A DNA stretch of 64,000 nt from JARRQJ01 sp963761035 (lineage in GTDB: Bacteria; Pseudomonadota; Gammaproteobacteria; DRLM01), in NCBI GenBank assembly GCA_963761035.1, contig CAVXFH010000002.1, forward strand, positions 434,001 through 498,000. The letters run 5' to 3'. The notes under the pieces are model-generated. The model did not search any database. It was given only the letters and a program-made list of their open reading frames with translations, and had not been told where the DNA came from. The stretch's first letter is position 1, and each line of letters opens with the position of its first letter. A program made the position numbers and the translations under genes. Below are positions 46,201 through 52,557 of the stretch, one piece after another.

Positions 46201-47884
46201 GCTCTCGCCCTTGAGCGAATCGGGCACGTGGACCGCGGAAGATGCGCTGCGCGAAATTCTGCGCAGCCGTTTGGAGGGACTGGGACCGGTCACCGCCGCG
46301 CAGCTGGCGGCGCCGTTAAGTTTGACAGCGTCGCAAGCCGATGCGGCGCTCATCGCCTTGGAACAAGAGGGGTATGCGCTGCAGGGCCAGTTCACCGGCG
46401 CTGTCCAAGAAAGCACTTATCTTCCCTCTCCCACCGGGAGTGGGAATGAGGGTGAGGGAAACCTAGGCGTCCCACCAAACCCCCTCACCCCTGCCCGGCT
46501 TCGCCCCCCTCGCTGCGCTCTCCCCGCGGGGAGAGGGGAATACTTGTTGCCTTCGGCAATAGAAGAATATCAAGTGGAGTGGTGCGAACGGGGCCTGCTG
46601 GCGCGCATCCACCGTTACACCGTACAGCGGTTGCGCCGCGAGATCGAGGCGGTGAGTCCCGCTGACTTCATGCGTTTCCTCTTGCGCTGGCAACACCTGG
46701 GCGAGGCGCGGATGGAAGGCCAGGAGGCGCTGGCGGCGGTGTTGCTGCAACTGGAGGGTTATTCCCTGCCCGCCGCGGCGTGGGAGAAAGATATCCTGCC
46801 GTCGCGCGTCGAGATGTATCTGCCGCACATGCTGGATTCGCTATGCAGCGCCGGGCGCTTTACCTGGTTGCGCCTTTCGCCGCCAAATAACCGATCCAAC
46901 CCCTCCCCTTCTGGGGTTGTAAACCCTTCTGGGGTCATAAAGGATAAACCCGGCGGCGACAGCCTCAATGCCCAATCTCCCTCTAAGGGCATAAAGGCGG
47001 CGCCGGTGCGCATGACGCCCATTGCCTTATTGCCGCGCCGGGACGTGGCGTATTGGCGGCAAACCGAAGAGCCTGCGACGGCGGAGATCCACGCTTCCCT
47101 GTCGGCGGCGGCGCGCAAGCTCATGGCCATGCTGCAACAGAACGGCGCGTCGTTCTTCTACGATCTGGCGCAGGGCAGCGGCTTATTGCGCACGCAAGTG
47201 GAAGAGGCCCTGGGCGAGTTGGCGGCGTGGGGTTTGATCACGGCCGACAGCTTCGCCGGCCTGCGCGCCTTGATCGCCCCGGCGTCGCGCCGCGCCGGTT
47301 TCAGCCGCCACGCCCGTCAGCGCAAAGGCGCGGCCAGCGTGGACGAAGCGGGTCGCTGGGAGTTGCTGCGCCGTCCGCAAATGCCGGCGGAACAGAAGAC
47401 CGCGCGCGCGGAGCATATCGCCAAGTCCTTGCTGCGCCGCTACGGCGTGGTGTTCAGAAAATTATTGGAGCGGGAAGCCCATCTGCCGCCGTGGCGGGAA
47501 CTCTTATATATATACCGCCGCCTGGAGGCGCGCGGCGAGGTGCGCGGCGGCCGCTTCGTCCAGGGCTACAGCGGCGAACAATTCGCCCTGCCCGAGGCGG
47601 TGGGCACGCTGCGCGACACCCGCAAGCGTCCGGCACGGGGTGACTACATCGCCCTCTCCGCCGCCGATCCGCTGAATCTGGTGGGTATCCTCACCCCCGG
47701 CACGCGCGTCCCCGCGCTCGCTTCCAACCGCATCCTGTTCCGCGACGGCGTGCCGATGGCGGCGCTTATCGCGGGCGAACTCGAACCCCTGCAAGCCTTG
47801 ACCACGGAAGAACGCTGGCTGATGCACGAACGTTTGCTGGGAAAAATCCCCGCCGCGCTCCCCGCTGCCAAGCTGGCACTGTAA
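43286..47884 (+). CDS. lhr: large ATP-dependent helicase Lhr, with two in-frame repeat insertions
   Basis: From ATG 43286 the protein is 1532 residues. Helicase motifs include Walker A APTGSGKTLAAF (about 42), VSPLKAL, TTPESLY, DEIHALAGNKRG, GLSATQ, FVNTRRLAERAARFLA, ATASLELGID and QRVGRAGHA. The winged-helix and C-terminal Lhr domain follow (DFAFESLPGDIFQLGNTSYR, then RFCRKFNFELQAAALEDS). Lhr unwinds DNA and RNA:DNA hybrids in repair. Two stretches look foreign: residues about 1042-1091 and 1199-1237, Pro/Ser/Gly-rich and encoded by intergenic-type repeats. Flanking conserved sequence resumes at WCERGLLARIHRYTVQRLRR and APVRMTPIALLPRR. The frame is fully open. Confidence 0.95.
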   Translation: MPLQNFHPAVAAWFSRQFVRATGVQQQAWPAIRRHDHTLIAAPTGSGKTLAAFLAAIDDLIREGLACPLPDETRVLYVSPLKALSNDIQKNLDAPLAGIRDELLMQQLPDVAIRAQVRTGDTPQGERERMRRQPPHILVTTPESLYILLSSDSGRRMLKTVRSVIVDEIHALAGNKRGAHLALSLERLAALCNEHQNRSPIRIGLSATQKPIDDMAHFLVGAAQDHCTIIDTGHVRNRDIAIEVPGSPLEAVMANEVWTEIYDRLEQLINAHRTTLIFVNTRRLAERAARFLAERVGEQFVTAHHGSLSREHRLDAEQRLKAGKLRALVATASLELGIDIGDVDLVCQLGSPRGIAAFLQRVGRAGHAVGATPKGRLFPLSQDDLVECAALLDAVMREELDRIPIPRQPLDVLAQQIAAEVASREWQEAALYDAVRRAWPYRDLSRDDFTAVVRMLADGFSTHRGRRGAYLHRDAVNGVLRGRKGARLVAVTNGGAIPDQFDYDVILQPESFFIGSLNEDFAFESLPGDIFQLGNTSYRILKIEQGKVYVEDARGQPPNLPFWLGEAPGRTDELSAAVSRLREAVAGKLRDGSSPTSPSGMEATAAWLRDDLHLPLAAAQQLTEYLAAAQAALGVIPTQHTVVLERFFDETGDMHLVIHAPFGARINRAWGLALRKRFCRKFNFELQAAALEDSIVLSLGPTHSFPLAEVADYLKAATVRDILIQAVLAAPLFETRWRWNTNIALAVLRNRNGKRVPAQWQRSAAQDLVAVVFPDQLACFENIAGDREVPEHPLVTQTLHDCLYEAMDIEGLERVMTSLEKGEIHIVARDLAAPSPLAQAILNARPYAFLDDAPAEERRTLAVQQRRFLAPQDAAELGRLDAMAIAQVRAEAWPEARTPDELHDALNVLGFLTAQEGEREPSVPEWPQLLQSLIAQGRATVLTSARGIRIWVAAERLAEMLALFPDATLAPPLSPLSESGTWTAEDALREILRSRLEGLGPVTAAQLAAPLSLTASQADAALIALEQEGYALQGQFTGAVQESTYLPSPTGSGNEGEGNLGVPPNPLTPARLRPPRCALPAGRGEYLLPSAIEEYQVEWCERGLLARIHRYTVQRLRREIEAVSPADFMRFLLRWQHLGEARMEGQEALAAVLLQLEGYSLPAAAWEKDILPSRVEMYLPHMLDSLCSAGRFTWLRLSPPNNRSNPSPSGVVNPSGVIKDKPGGDSLNAQSPSKGIKAAPVRMTPIALLPRRDVAYWRQTEEPATAEIHASLSAAARKLMAMLQQNGASFFYDLAQGSGLLRTQVEEALGELAAWGLITADSFAGLRALIAPASRRAGFSRHARQRKGAASVDEAGRWELLRRPQMPAEQKTARAEHIAKSLLRRYGVVFRKLLEREAHLPPWRELLYIYRRLEARGEVRGGRFVQGYSGEQFALPEAVGTLRDTRKRPARGDYIALSAADPLNLVGILTPGTRVPALASNRILFRDGVPMAALIAGELEPLQALTTEERWLMHERLLGKIPAALPAAKLAL
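46411..46550. repeat. composite palindromic repeat inserted in frame in lhr
   Basis: The segment holds two inverted halves: CCCTCTCCC with GGGAGTGGG and GAGGGTGAGGG on the left, then CCCCCTCACCCCTGCCCGGC and CTCTCCCCGCGGGGAGAGG on the right. Stem-loop-forming repeats of this type (see 31818-31880) are normally intergenic. Here the whole unit is a multiple of three and open in the lhr frame. Confidence 0.75.
46885..46995. repeat. second repeat-like segment in frame in lhr
   Basis: It contains CCCTTCTGGGGTTGTAAACC, CTTCTGGGGTCATAAAGG and CCCTCTAAGGGCATAAAGG, three related CCC-TCT-GGG-CATAAAGG units. The GGGCATAAA core recurs in the intergenic copy near 31850. The reading frame stays open, encoding a Pro/Ser/Gly-rich insert. 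Confidence 0.6.
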
Positions 47885-48086
47885 TATCAACTTATACATG
47901 GGTGTAATGGGCGCGGCATATTGCGTCGCATGTCAATGCGAGTAATCAAACTCACACTCATTACCGCCCGCGCAATCCAATGGATAAATGTTCGTTCTAA
48001 CCAAACCTACGCAGCGCCGACCGGATGCGGGTGCATCGGGAATCAGGCATGGGGTAGTGTTAGCGCACGATTATCATCCCAGAAAA

Positions 48087-48120
48087 TAAAAAAATCCCGG
48101 TATCATATTGATACCGGGAT
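48087..48120 (-). terminator. strong intrinsic terminator of the small RNA candidate
   Basis: ATCCCGGTATCA and TGATACCGGGAT form a perfect 12-bp stem (48094-48105 with 48109-48120) with a 3-base loop. On the minus strand it is followed by seven T residues. This is a textbook Rho-independent terminator for leftward transcription. Confidence 0.85.
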
Positions 48121-48210
48121 CAAAATACCCAGTTTGGGGAAACCAGGGTAAGTTCCCGTCCCGGGGGGAGGGGATTGGGACGGGATGAGTGTGATTGGGA
48201 ATCACACTCA
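48087..48210 (-). ncRNA. putative small RNA with C-rich hairpin loop
   Basis: On the minus strand the predicted transcript of about 124 nt folds into successive stems: hairpin 1 at 48186-48210 (11-bp perfect stem, 3-nt loop), hairpin 2 at 48155-48184 (8-bp stem CCCGTCCC/GGGACGGG, loop of 14 nt with CCCCUCCCCCC), hairpin 3 at 48127-48149 (imperfect, CCCC loop), and a terminator at 48094-48120. A promoter lies immediately upstream. C-rich loops such as CCUCC are a known device of bacterial sRNAs for pairing with Shine-Dalgarno regions. The family is unknown to me. It could also be a processed 3' region of mscL mRNA, about 350 nt downstream of that gene. Confidence 0.6.
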
Positions 48211-48216
48211 ATAACG

Positions 48217-48245
48217 TATATGGGGTAATGCCTAGTAGATTTCAA
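48217..48245 (-). promoter_or_regulatory. sigma-70-like promoter for the small RNA candidate
   Basis: Minus strand: TTGAAA (48240-48245) is a near-consensus -35, followed after 17 bases by CATATA (48217-48222), or TATACG with longer spacing, as -10. The expected start is near 48210, exactly at the base of hairpin 1. Confidence 0.5.
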
Positions 48246-48559
48246 GCTGGCGCCGGGTGAAATGCGCGGGATGTTCCTCAGAATTCAGAAGACGTCCTCG
48301 CCAGACTTATCCGGCTCTTCGAGCTACCGAGTACGCCGCGGATGATAGAGCGCCCGACCTGGCTGCCGATGGCGCGCGCGGCGGATTTCGCCTGAGCAAG
48401 GGTATTATCATAAAAAATAAATGCCCATTGTCGCCAAGTTTACTAAATTGGTTCTCGGGCAAGTCGATGCACTCCGCCGCGGCGGAAAACGGTACGCGTT
48501 AGTGATCTGACTAAATCCCCGTGAGGGTGCTGATCAGGGAAACACGGTTAGCGTCGGCC

Positions 48560-48958
48560 TTATTTTTTTAGGAGATCGCGAATCTCGGTGAGGAGTTGCT
48601 GCTCCGCGGAGGGCGGAGGCGGCGCGGCCGGCGCCGTTTCTTCCTTCCTCTTGAGCGCATTCATCGCCTTGACCACAAGAAAGATCGCGAAGGCGATGAT
48701 GGTAAAATCGACCACGGTTTGGATAAATTTGCCGTAATTCATGGTGACGGCCGCGGTCGTGCCGGCCGCTTCTTTCAAGGTGACGGCCAAGTCACTGAAA
48801 TTTACGCCGCCGATCAACAGGCCTATCGGCGGCATAATAACGTCCGAGACAAATGACGAGACGATCTTGCCAAAGGCGCCGCCGACGATGATACCGACAG
48901 CCATATCCATAACGTTGCCCTTCATGGCGAAGGTCTTGAATTCTTGAACTATGCTCAT
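48560..48958 (-). CDS. mscL: large-conductance mechanosensitive channel MscL
   Basis: From ATG 48958 (GGAGGGTAAAGTC upstream) the protein has 132 residues, a typical MscL length. The first transmembrane helix is preceded by FKTFAMKGNVMDMAVGIIVG and continues GGAFGKIVSSFVSDVIMPPI; the second is FTIIAFAIFLVVKAMNAL. The C-terminal helix has RKEETAPAAPPPPSAEQQLL and TEIRDLLKK. MscL opens under membrane tension to release solutes during hypo-osmotic shock. The longer start at 48973 adds five residues overlapping the ribosome binding site. It is followed 37 bases upstream by the DUF481 gene on the same strand. Confidence 0.97.
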   Translation of the reverse strand: MSIVQEFKTFAMKGNVMDMAVGIIVGGAFGKIVSSFVSDVIMPPIGLLIGGVNFSDLAVTLKEAAGTTAAVTMNYGKFIQTVVDFTIIAFAIFLVVKAMNALKRKEETAPAAPPPPSAEQQLLTEIRDLLKK

Positions 48959-48995
48959 GACTTTACCCTCCATTCACTGGGCGGATTCCGCCCGA

Positions 48996-49712
48996 TTAGA
49001 AACCGTAAACCAACGTCAGCGCGGTTTCGCTGTCGGTATTTTTTTTGTCCGCGGGCACTGTGGATATGTTACGCAGGGTTAATGAGGCCTTCATGGCGAG
49101 ATTGCCCGCCACTTGGGCCTTGAGCGCCGTGATGGATTGGGTGACGGTGGTGTCCTGACCGATATCGGAACTCAGATCTTCGGTGAAGGTGGCGGTTGCA
49201 CTGACCTTCCAGGCGAAATTCCCCGCGACTCGGCCTATTGCTTCATTGGTCGAGCCGTCGTTTGTTAATTTAGTTTGACGTGCGCCGGGACCGGCTTCCA
49301 GATCCAGCGTTACCGCACCCGCATTAATGACCCGTCGCCCATAACCGATGACCTCCGTGGTACGGTAATCAAAACCGGCAAAGCGGTCGTTCTCATAACC
49401 GAGCCTGCCGAAAACGTAGCTCAATGCGTTGAGCTTATAATCACTCTTGCCGGTGGCGGTATAACGTTCGGCGGAGGTGACATTGCCACTGGAGGTGTTG
49501 ATAATATCGACTGTGCCGCTATGGCGCCAGCGATCCCGTTCATAAGTAATGCCGCCGCCGGCAGTAATCGATTGGGTGGTGGAATTGCCGGCGGTCTTGA
49601 CAATGCCGAGTTCCGCGTTGCCCTTCCACGGTTTGGGAGCCTCATCCGCCACCGCCAGTGCGGCAGTAGTCAACAAAAGCGCGATGCCCGCCATACTTTT
49701 TATTATTAACAT
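48996..49712 (-). CDS. DUF481 outer-membrane protein
   Basis: The 238-residue protein starts at ATG 49712 behind AAAGGAAG, with a signal peptide cleaved after ALAVA-DE. The mature part alternates polar and hydrophobic residues as in a beta-barrel: WKGNAELGIVKTAGNSTTQS, TYERDRWRHSG, YVFGRLGYENDRFAGFDYRT and a C-terminal ETALTLVYGF with terminal Phe, a barrel assembly signal. DUF481 proteins (YdiY-like) are outer-membrane proteins linked to salt or acid stress. It lies just upstream of mscL on the same strand, so the two may be transcribed together in osmotic stress. Confidence 0.9.
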   Translation of the reverse strand: MLIIKSMAGIALLLTTAALAVADEAPKPWKGNAELGIVKTAGNSTTQSITAGGGITYERDRWRHSGTVDIINTSSGNVTSAERYTATGKSDYKLNALSYVFGRLGYENDRFAGFDYRTTEVIGYGRRVINAGAVTLDLEAGPGARQTKLTNDGSTNEAIGRVAGNFAWKVSATATFTEDLSSDIGQDTTVTQSITALKAQVAGNLAMKASLTLRNISTVPADKKNTDSETALTLVYGF

Positions 49713-50140
49713 GAGGTCTTCCTTTACATTGAAAAAGTAAGGGCTCGCGCCGCGAGCTGCGTGAATGTTAGCAGCCGCGCCTTGTTTGTCAATCCAATCG
49801 TTTCTCAGCGCAATCGAGGTTCATGAAATATCCTGCATTTGATGGCGGGAATTGCGTGAATTTTCGTCGCAACAGACGCGTAAATTGACCTTGACAGTCA
49901 ATTTACGGGGTTTCCCCTCGCTGGATTTCAGCAGATCAATGCGCAATACGCCATCCCTGCAACGCGCCTTTTCACCGGGTTTAACGGGTTATGGCCGTCC
50001 GTGGCGGCCGACTCGCGCAGTCCGTGCCATCCTGCGGCGACGGAATCACAAAACGAGGACAAGCCCCGCTTGATCTCTATTGTAATTTCATCTTTACCTC
50101 CGTCATGGCGGGCTCAATGCCCGCCACGGGGAGAATAACT
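49713..50140. other. intergenic region with two hairpins
   Basis: No gene is seen. At 49879-49907 CGTAAATTGAC and GTCAATTTACG form a perfect 11-bp stem with a 7-base loop and no T-run, so it is either an RNA hairpin or a protein-binding palindrome ahead of the DUF481 gene. At 50106-50126 TGGCGGGC and GCCCGCCA form an 8-bp stem just after the Hsp20 gene. Confidence 0.55.
50106..50126 (-). terminator. hairpin after the Hsp20 operon
   Basis: An 8-bp GC-rich stem with a 5-base loop lies 15 bases past the stop of the leftward Hsp20 gene at 50141. It lacks a T-run; the sequence also resembles a common dispersed repeat. Confidence 0.4.
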
Positions 50141-50524
50141 TCACGCCACCTTTATCTCGATCTTGCGCGGCTGCGCATGCTCGGCCTTGGGGATGCGCAA
50201 TTTGAGCACGCCGTGCTTGAACTCGGCGGCAACCTTGGTACTGTCCAATTCCTTGGACAGGGTAAAGACGCGCCGGTAGCGGGGCAGGTCCACTTCGATG
50301 TGGCTGGCCTCCATGCCTTGCGGCGTATTCAGCTGCACTTCGCCTTCAATCGTCAAATTGTCCGCTTCCACGTGCAGATTGAGCTTGTCCTTGGGCACGC
50401 CCGGCAGATCGGCATAGAGGGTGATTCCGGCGGCATCTTCGATGACATCCACCGGCGGCAGCAAGGCGGCATCGGGGCGCGTCATATCGGAATCCTTTTT
50501 CGTTACTGCGGCATTTTCACTCAT
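50141..50524 (-). CDS. Hsp20/alpha-crystallin small heat shock protein (second of two)
   Basis: The 127-residue protein starts at ATG 50524 after GAGGAGAAAG. The alpha-crystallin domain begins PPVDVIEDAAGITLYADLPG and contains KLNLHVEADNLTIEGEV, ending in EFKHGVLKLRIPKAEHAQPR, the usual G-V-L-x-L-x-I-P-K motif. Such proteins hold unfolded proteins in an ATP-independent way for DnaK. It follows the first Hsp20 gene by 19 bases in the same operon. The C-terminal I-x-I/V motif is KIEIKVA. Confidence 0.93.
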   Translation of the reverse strand: MSENAAVTKKDSDMTRPDAALLPPVDVIEDAAGITLYADLPGVPKDKLNLHVEADNLTIEGEVQLNTPQGMEASHIEVDLPRYRRVFTLSKELDSTKVAAEFKHGVLKLRIPKAEHAQPRKIEIKVA

Positions 50525-50543
50525 GTACTTTCTCCTCGATTAG

Positions 50544-50981
50544 TTAGTGTATGTCGATGCGGCGCGGTTGCGCGGCCTCGCGCCGTTTAAGGCTGATGCG
50601 CAGCACGCCGTCCCGATAGTCGGCCGAGACGCCATTGGGGTCGATGTCGTCGGGCAGGTTGACCACGCGGCGGAATTGGCCCGCAAAGCGTTCGTTGATA
50701 TGTACCGCCGCCTTCTCCTTCAATTCGGGCAGATCGGCGGCCCGTTCGCCGGCGATGGTGAGTACGCCGCGCTCCAGATTGACTTCAATGGAGGCAGGCT
50801 CCAGACCCGGCGCGAAGGCATAGAGTTCCACAGATTGCGGCGTACCGCCCACGTTCAGCGCCGGGAAGCCGCCGCGCCCCAAACCGCGGATGCTGGGGCC
50901 CGTTTCAAAGGTTTGCTGCATTTCCCTTTGCAAGCGCGCCAGCTCGGAAAAGATGTCGCGGGAAAACAGTGATCGATACAT
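50544..50981 (-). CDS. Hsp20/alpha-crystallin small heat shock protein (first of two)
   Basis: I choose ATG 50981 (GGAGGAACCGAA upstream), giving 145 residues; a longer frame from 51110 runs through the promoter. The N-terminus is MYRSLFSRDIFSELARLQRE, typical of IbpA/HspA-like class proteins. The alpha-crystallin domain has VELYAFAPGLEPASIEVNLE, NERFAGQFRRVVNLPDDID and ADYRDGVLRISLKRREAAQP. It is a holdase chaperone. The two Hsp20 genes form an operon divergent from cbpAM, so the four genes share one 160-bp regulatory region. Confidence 0.93.
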   Translation of the reverse strand: MYRSLFSRDIFSELARLQREMQQTFETGPSIRGLGRGGFPALNVGGTPQSVELYAFAPGLEPASIEVNLERGVLTIAGERAADLPELKEKAAVHINERFAGQFRRVVNLPDDIDPNGVSADYRDGVLRISLKRREAAQPRRIDIH

Positions 50982-51142
50982 TTCGGTTCCTCCATTCATA
51001 GTAAATTCATGATTAATCGATTCAGGCAGGATGGATGTCCGGCCCGCTACCCTCCAAGATGGGAACGCCGCGCGGATTTTCAAGGACTTGATTTGCGGCC
51101 CGCTCGACACTATTAATAGCTATTGGCGTAGAGGAGAACCCC
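50982..51142. promoter_or_regulatory. divergent heat-shock promoter region
   Basis: Rightward, CTTGATT (51087-51093) is followed after about 14 bases by ACACTATTAA; leftward, CTTGGAG (51052-51058) is followed by an ATCCATCCT-like block near 51029-51037. Both loosely match the sigma-32 pattern CTTGAAA-CCCCATNT. The matches are partial. Confidence 0.35.
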
Positions 51143-52087
51143 GTGGAGTTCAAGGACTACTACAAGACCTTAGGCGTTGCCCGCGAGGCCAAGGCGGAGG
51201 AAATCAAGAAGGCCTTCCGCCGGCTCGCCCGCAAATTTCATCCCGACGTGTCGAAAGAACCTGACGCGGATGTGCGCATGAAGGAGATCAACGAGGCCTA
51301 TACCGTGCTCTCCGATCCCGAAAAGCGCGCCGCCTACGATCAGCTCGGGCAAAGTTACCAGGCCAATCAGGATTTCCGGCCGCCGCCCAACTGGGACGCC
51401 GGTTTTGAGTTCTCCGGTCGCGGGTTTTCCGGGACGGACAGCGCCGATTTCAGCGATTTCTTTTCCACGCTGTTCGGCAGCCAAACGGGACGGAGCGCGC
51501 ACGGCGGCGCCCGTTTCCGCGGTCGCGGAGAAGATCATCACGCCAAGATCCTTCTCGATCTGGAAGACACCTATCACGGCGCGTCACGCAACATCGCGCT
51601 GAGTTCACCGCAGCTGGACGATCAGGGCCGTCTGCGTTTGCGCGAGCATACTCTCAGCGTGCGTATTCCCAAGGGCGTACATGAGGGGCAGGTCATCCGC
51701 CTGGCCGGCCAGGGAAGTCCGGGCACGGACGGGGAGCAAAGCGGCGACCTGTATCTGGAAGTTCATTTCAAACCTCACCCACGCTACCGCGTCGAGGGAC
51801 GGGATGTGCACGCCGCCCTGCCGGTCGCGCCGTGGGAGGCGGCGCTTGGCGCCAGCGTAAAGATTCCGGTGCCTGACGGCACGGTGGAAGTACGCATACC
51901 CGAGGGTTCGCAATCGGGCCGCAAACTGCGCCTTAAGGGCCGGGGCATTCCCGGAAATCCGCCGGGAGATCTTTATCTGGCGATCGAAGTGGTGTTGCCG
52001 CCGGCGTCAAGCCCCAAAGCGCGTGAGCTTTATGAAACTCTGGCGCGGGAACTGGCCTTCAATCCCCGACAAGGACTGGGAGTCTGA
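51143..52087 (+). CDS. cbpA: curved DNA-binding protein/DnaJ-class co-chaperone CbpA
   Basis: The start is GTG 51143 with GAGGAGAACCCC upstream. The 314-residue protein has a J domain (FKDYYKTLGVAREAKAEEIK, the key HPD in KFHPDV, then NEAYTVLSDPEKRAAYDQLG). A Gly/Phe-rich linker (SGRGFSGTDSADFSDFFSTL) and DnaJ C-terminal substrate domains (LDLEDTYHGASRNI, VHFKPHPRYRVEGRDVHAAL, PPGDLYLAIEV) follow. No zinc-finger domain is present, which separates CbpA from DnaJ. It stimulates DnaK and in E. coli also binds curved DNA. It overlaps no gene; cbpM follows after three bases. Confidence 0.94.
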   Translation: MEFKDYYKTLGVAREAKAEEIKKAFRRLARKFHPDVSKEPDADVRMKEINEAYTVLSDPEKRAAYDQLGQSYQANQDFRPPPNWDAGFEFSGRGFSGTDSADFSDFFSTLFGSQTGRSAHGGARFRGRGEDHHAKILLDLEDTYHGASRNIALSSPQLDDQGRLRLREHTLSVRIPKGVHEGQVIRLAGQGSPGTDGEQSGDLYLEVHFKPHPRYRVEGRDVHAALPVAPWEAALGASVKIPVPDGTVEVRIPEGSQSGRKLRLKGRGIPGNPPGDLYLAIEVVLPPASSPKARELYETLARELAFNPRQGLGV

Positions 52088-52090
52088 ACC

Positions 52091-52402
52091 ATGAAACAAG
52101 AAGTCATCGCCGTAGTGATCGAGGATGCGCCGCTGGGCCTGGAGGAATTCGCCGTCAGCTGCACTGTCACGCGCGAATGGGTCATCCGGCATGTCCAGGC
52201 CGGCGTACTGTTCATCGATCCCGAGTCAGATCCCGGACAGTGGTCCTTTACCGGTCGCGACCTGCTGCGCGCCCGGCGCCTGCGCGCCCTCGAACGGGAT
52301 TTCGATGCCAATCCCGAGCTGGCCGGGCTGGTCGCCGATCTTTTCGACGAACTGGAGCGTCTGCGCGCCCGACTGCGTCGCGAAGGACTGTCGCCGGATT
52401 GA
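52091..52402 (+). CDS. cbpM: CbpA modulator CbpM
   Basis: The 103-residue protein begins at ATG 52091 with GGGAG upstream, three bases after the cbpA stop. It has the MerR-like layout of CbpM: a core beginning LEEFAVSCTVTREWVIRHVQ, VLFIDPESDPGQWSFTGRD, and a C-terminal helix LFDELERLRARLRREGL. CbpM binds the CbpA J domain and blocks its stimulation of DnaK. The cbpA-cbpM order and coupling are standard. Confidence 0.92.
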   Translation: MKQEVIAVVIEDAPLGLEEFAVSCTVTREWVIRHVQAGVLFIDPESDPGQWSFTGRDLLRARRLRALERDFDANPELAGLVADLFDELERLRARLRREGLSPD

Positions 52403-52557
52403 TCTCATCGTTGCCGCGCACAATCCCGTGCGCTTCATGTTGCGCGACATTTCATTCGCTGTGGGTTTATTTCGATACACTGCCGGTCGGAAAGAGCAAT
52501 CTCGGTCATGACACCCACGCCGTCACGAGGCATAGTGGTCCCGGTTGAGGAGGAACC

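Larger units (their letters stand above)
47885..48559. other. 675-bp gap between convergent lhr and mscL, containing a small RNA candidate
   Basis: No protein gene is credible here. The central part, 48087-48245, carries a minus-strand promoter, a row of hairpins and a terminator, listed separately. The flanks (47885-48086 and 48246-48559) show nothing further that I can support. Confidence 0.6.

Noticed and set aside
48257..48502. 81-codon plus-strand frame between lhr and mscL
   Set aside because: Poor start context and unlikely composition; the clear signals in this gap are RNA structures on the other strand.
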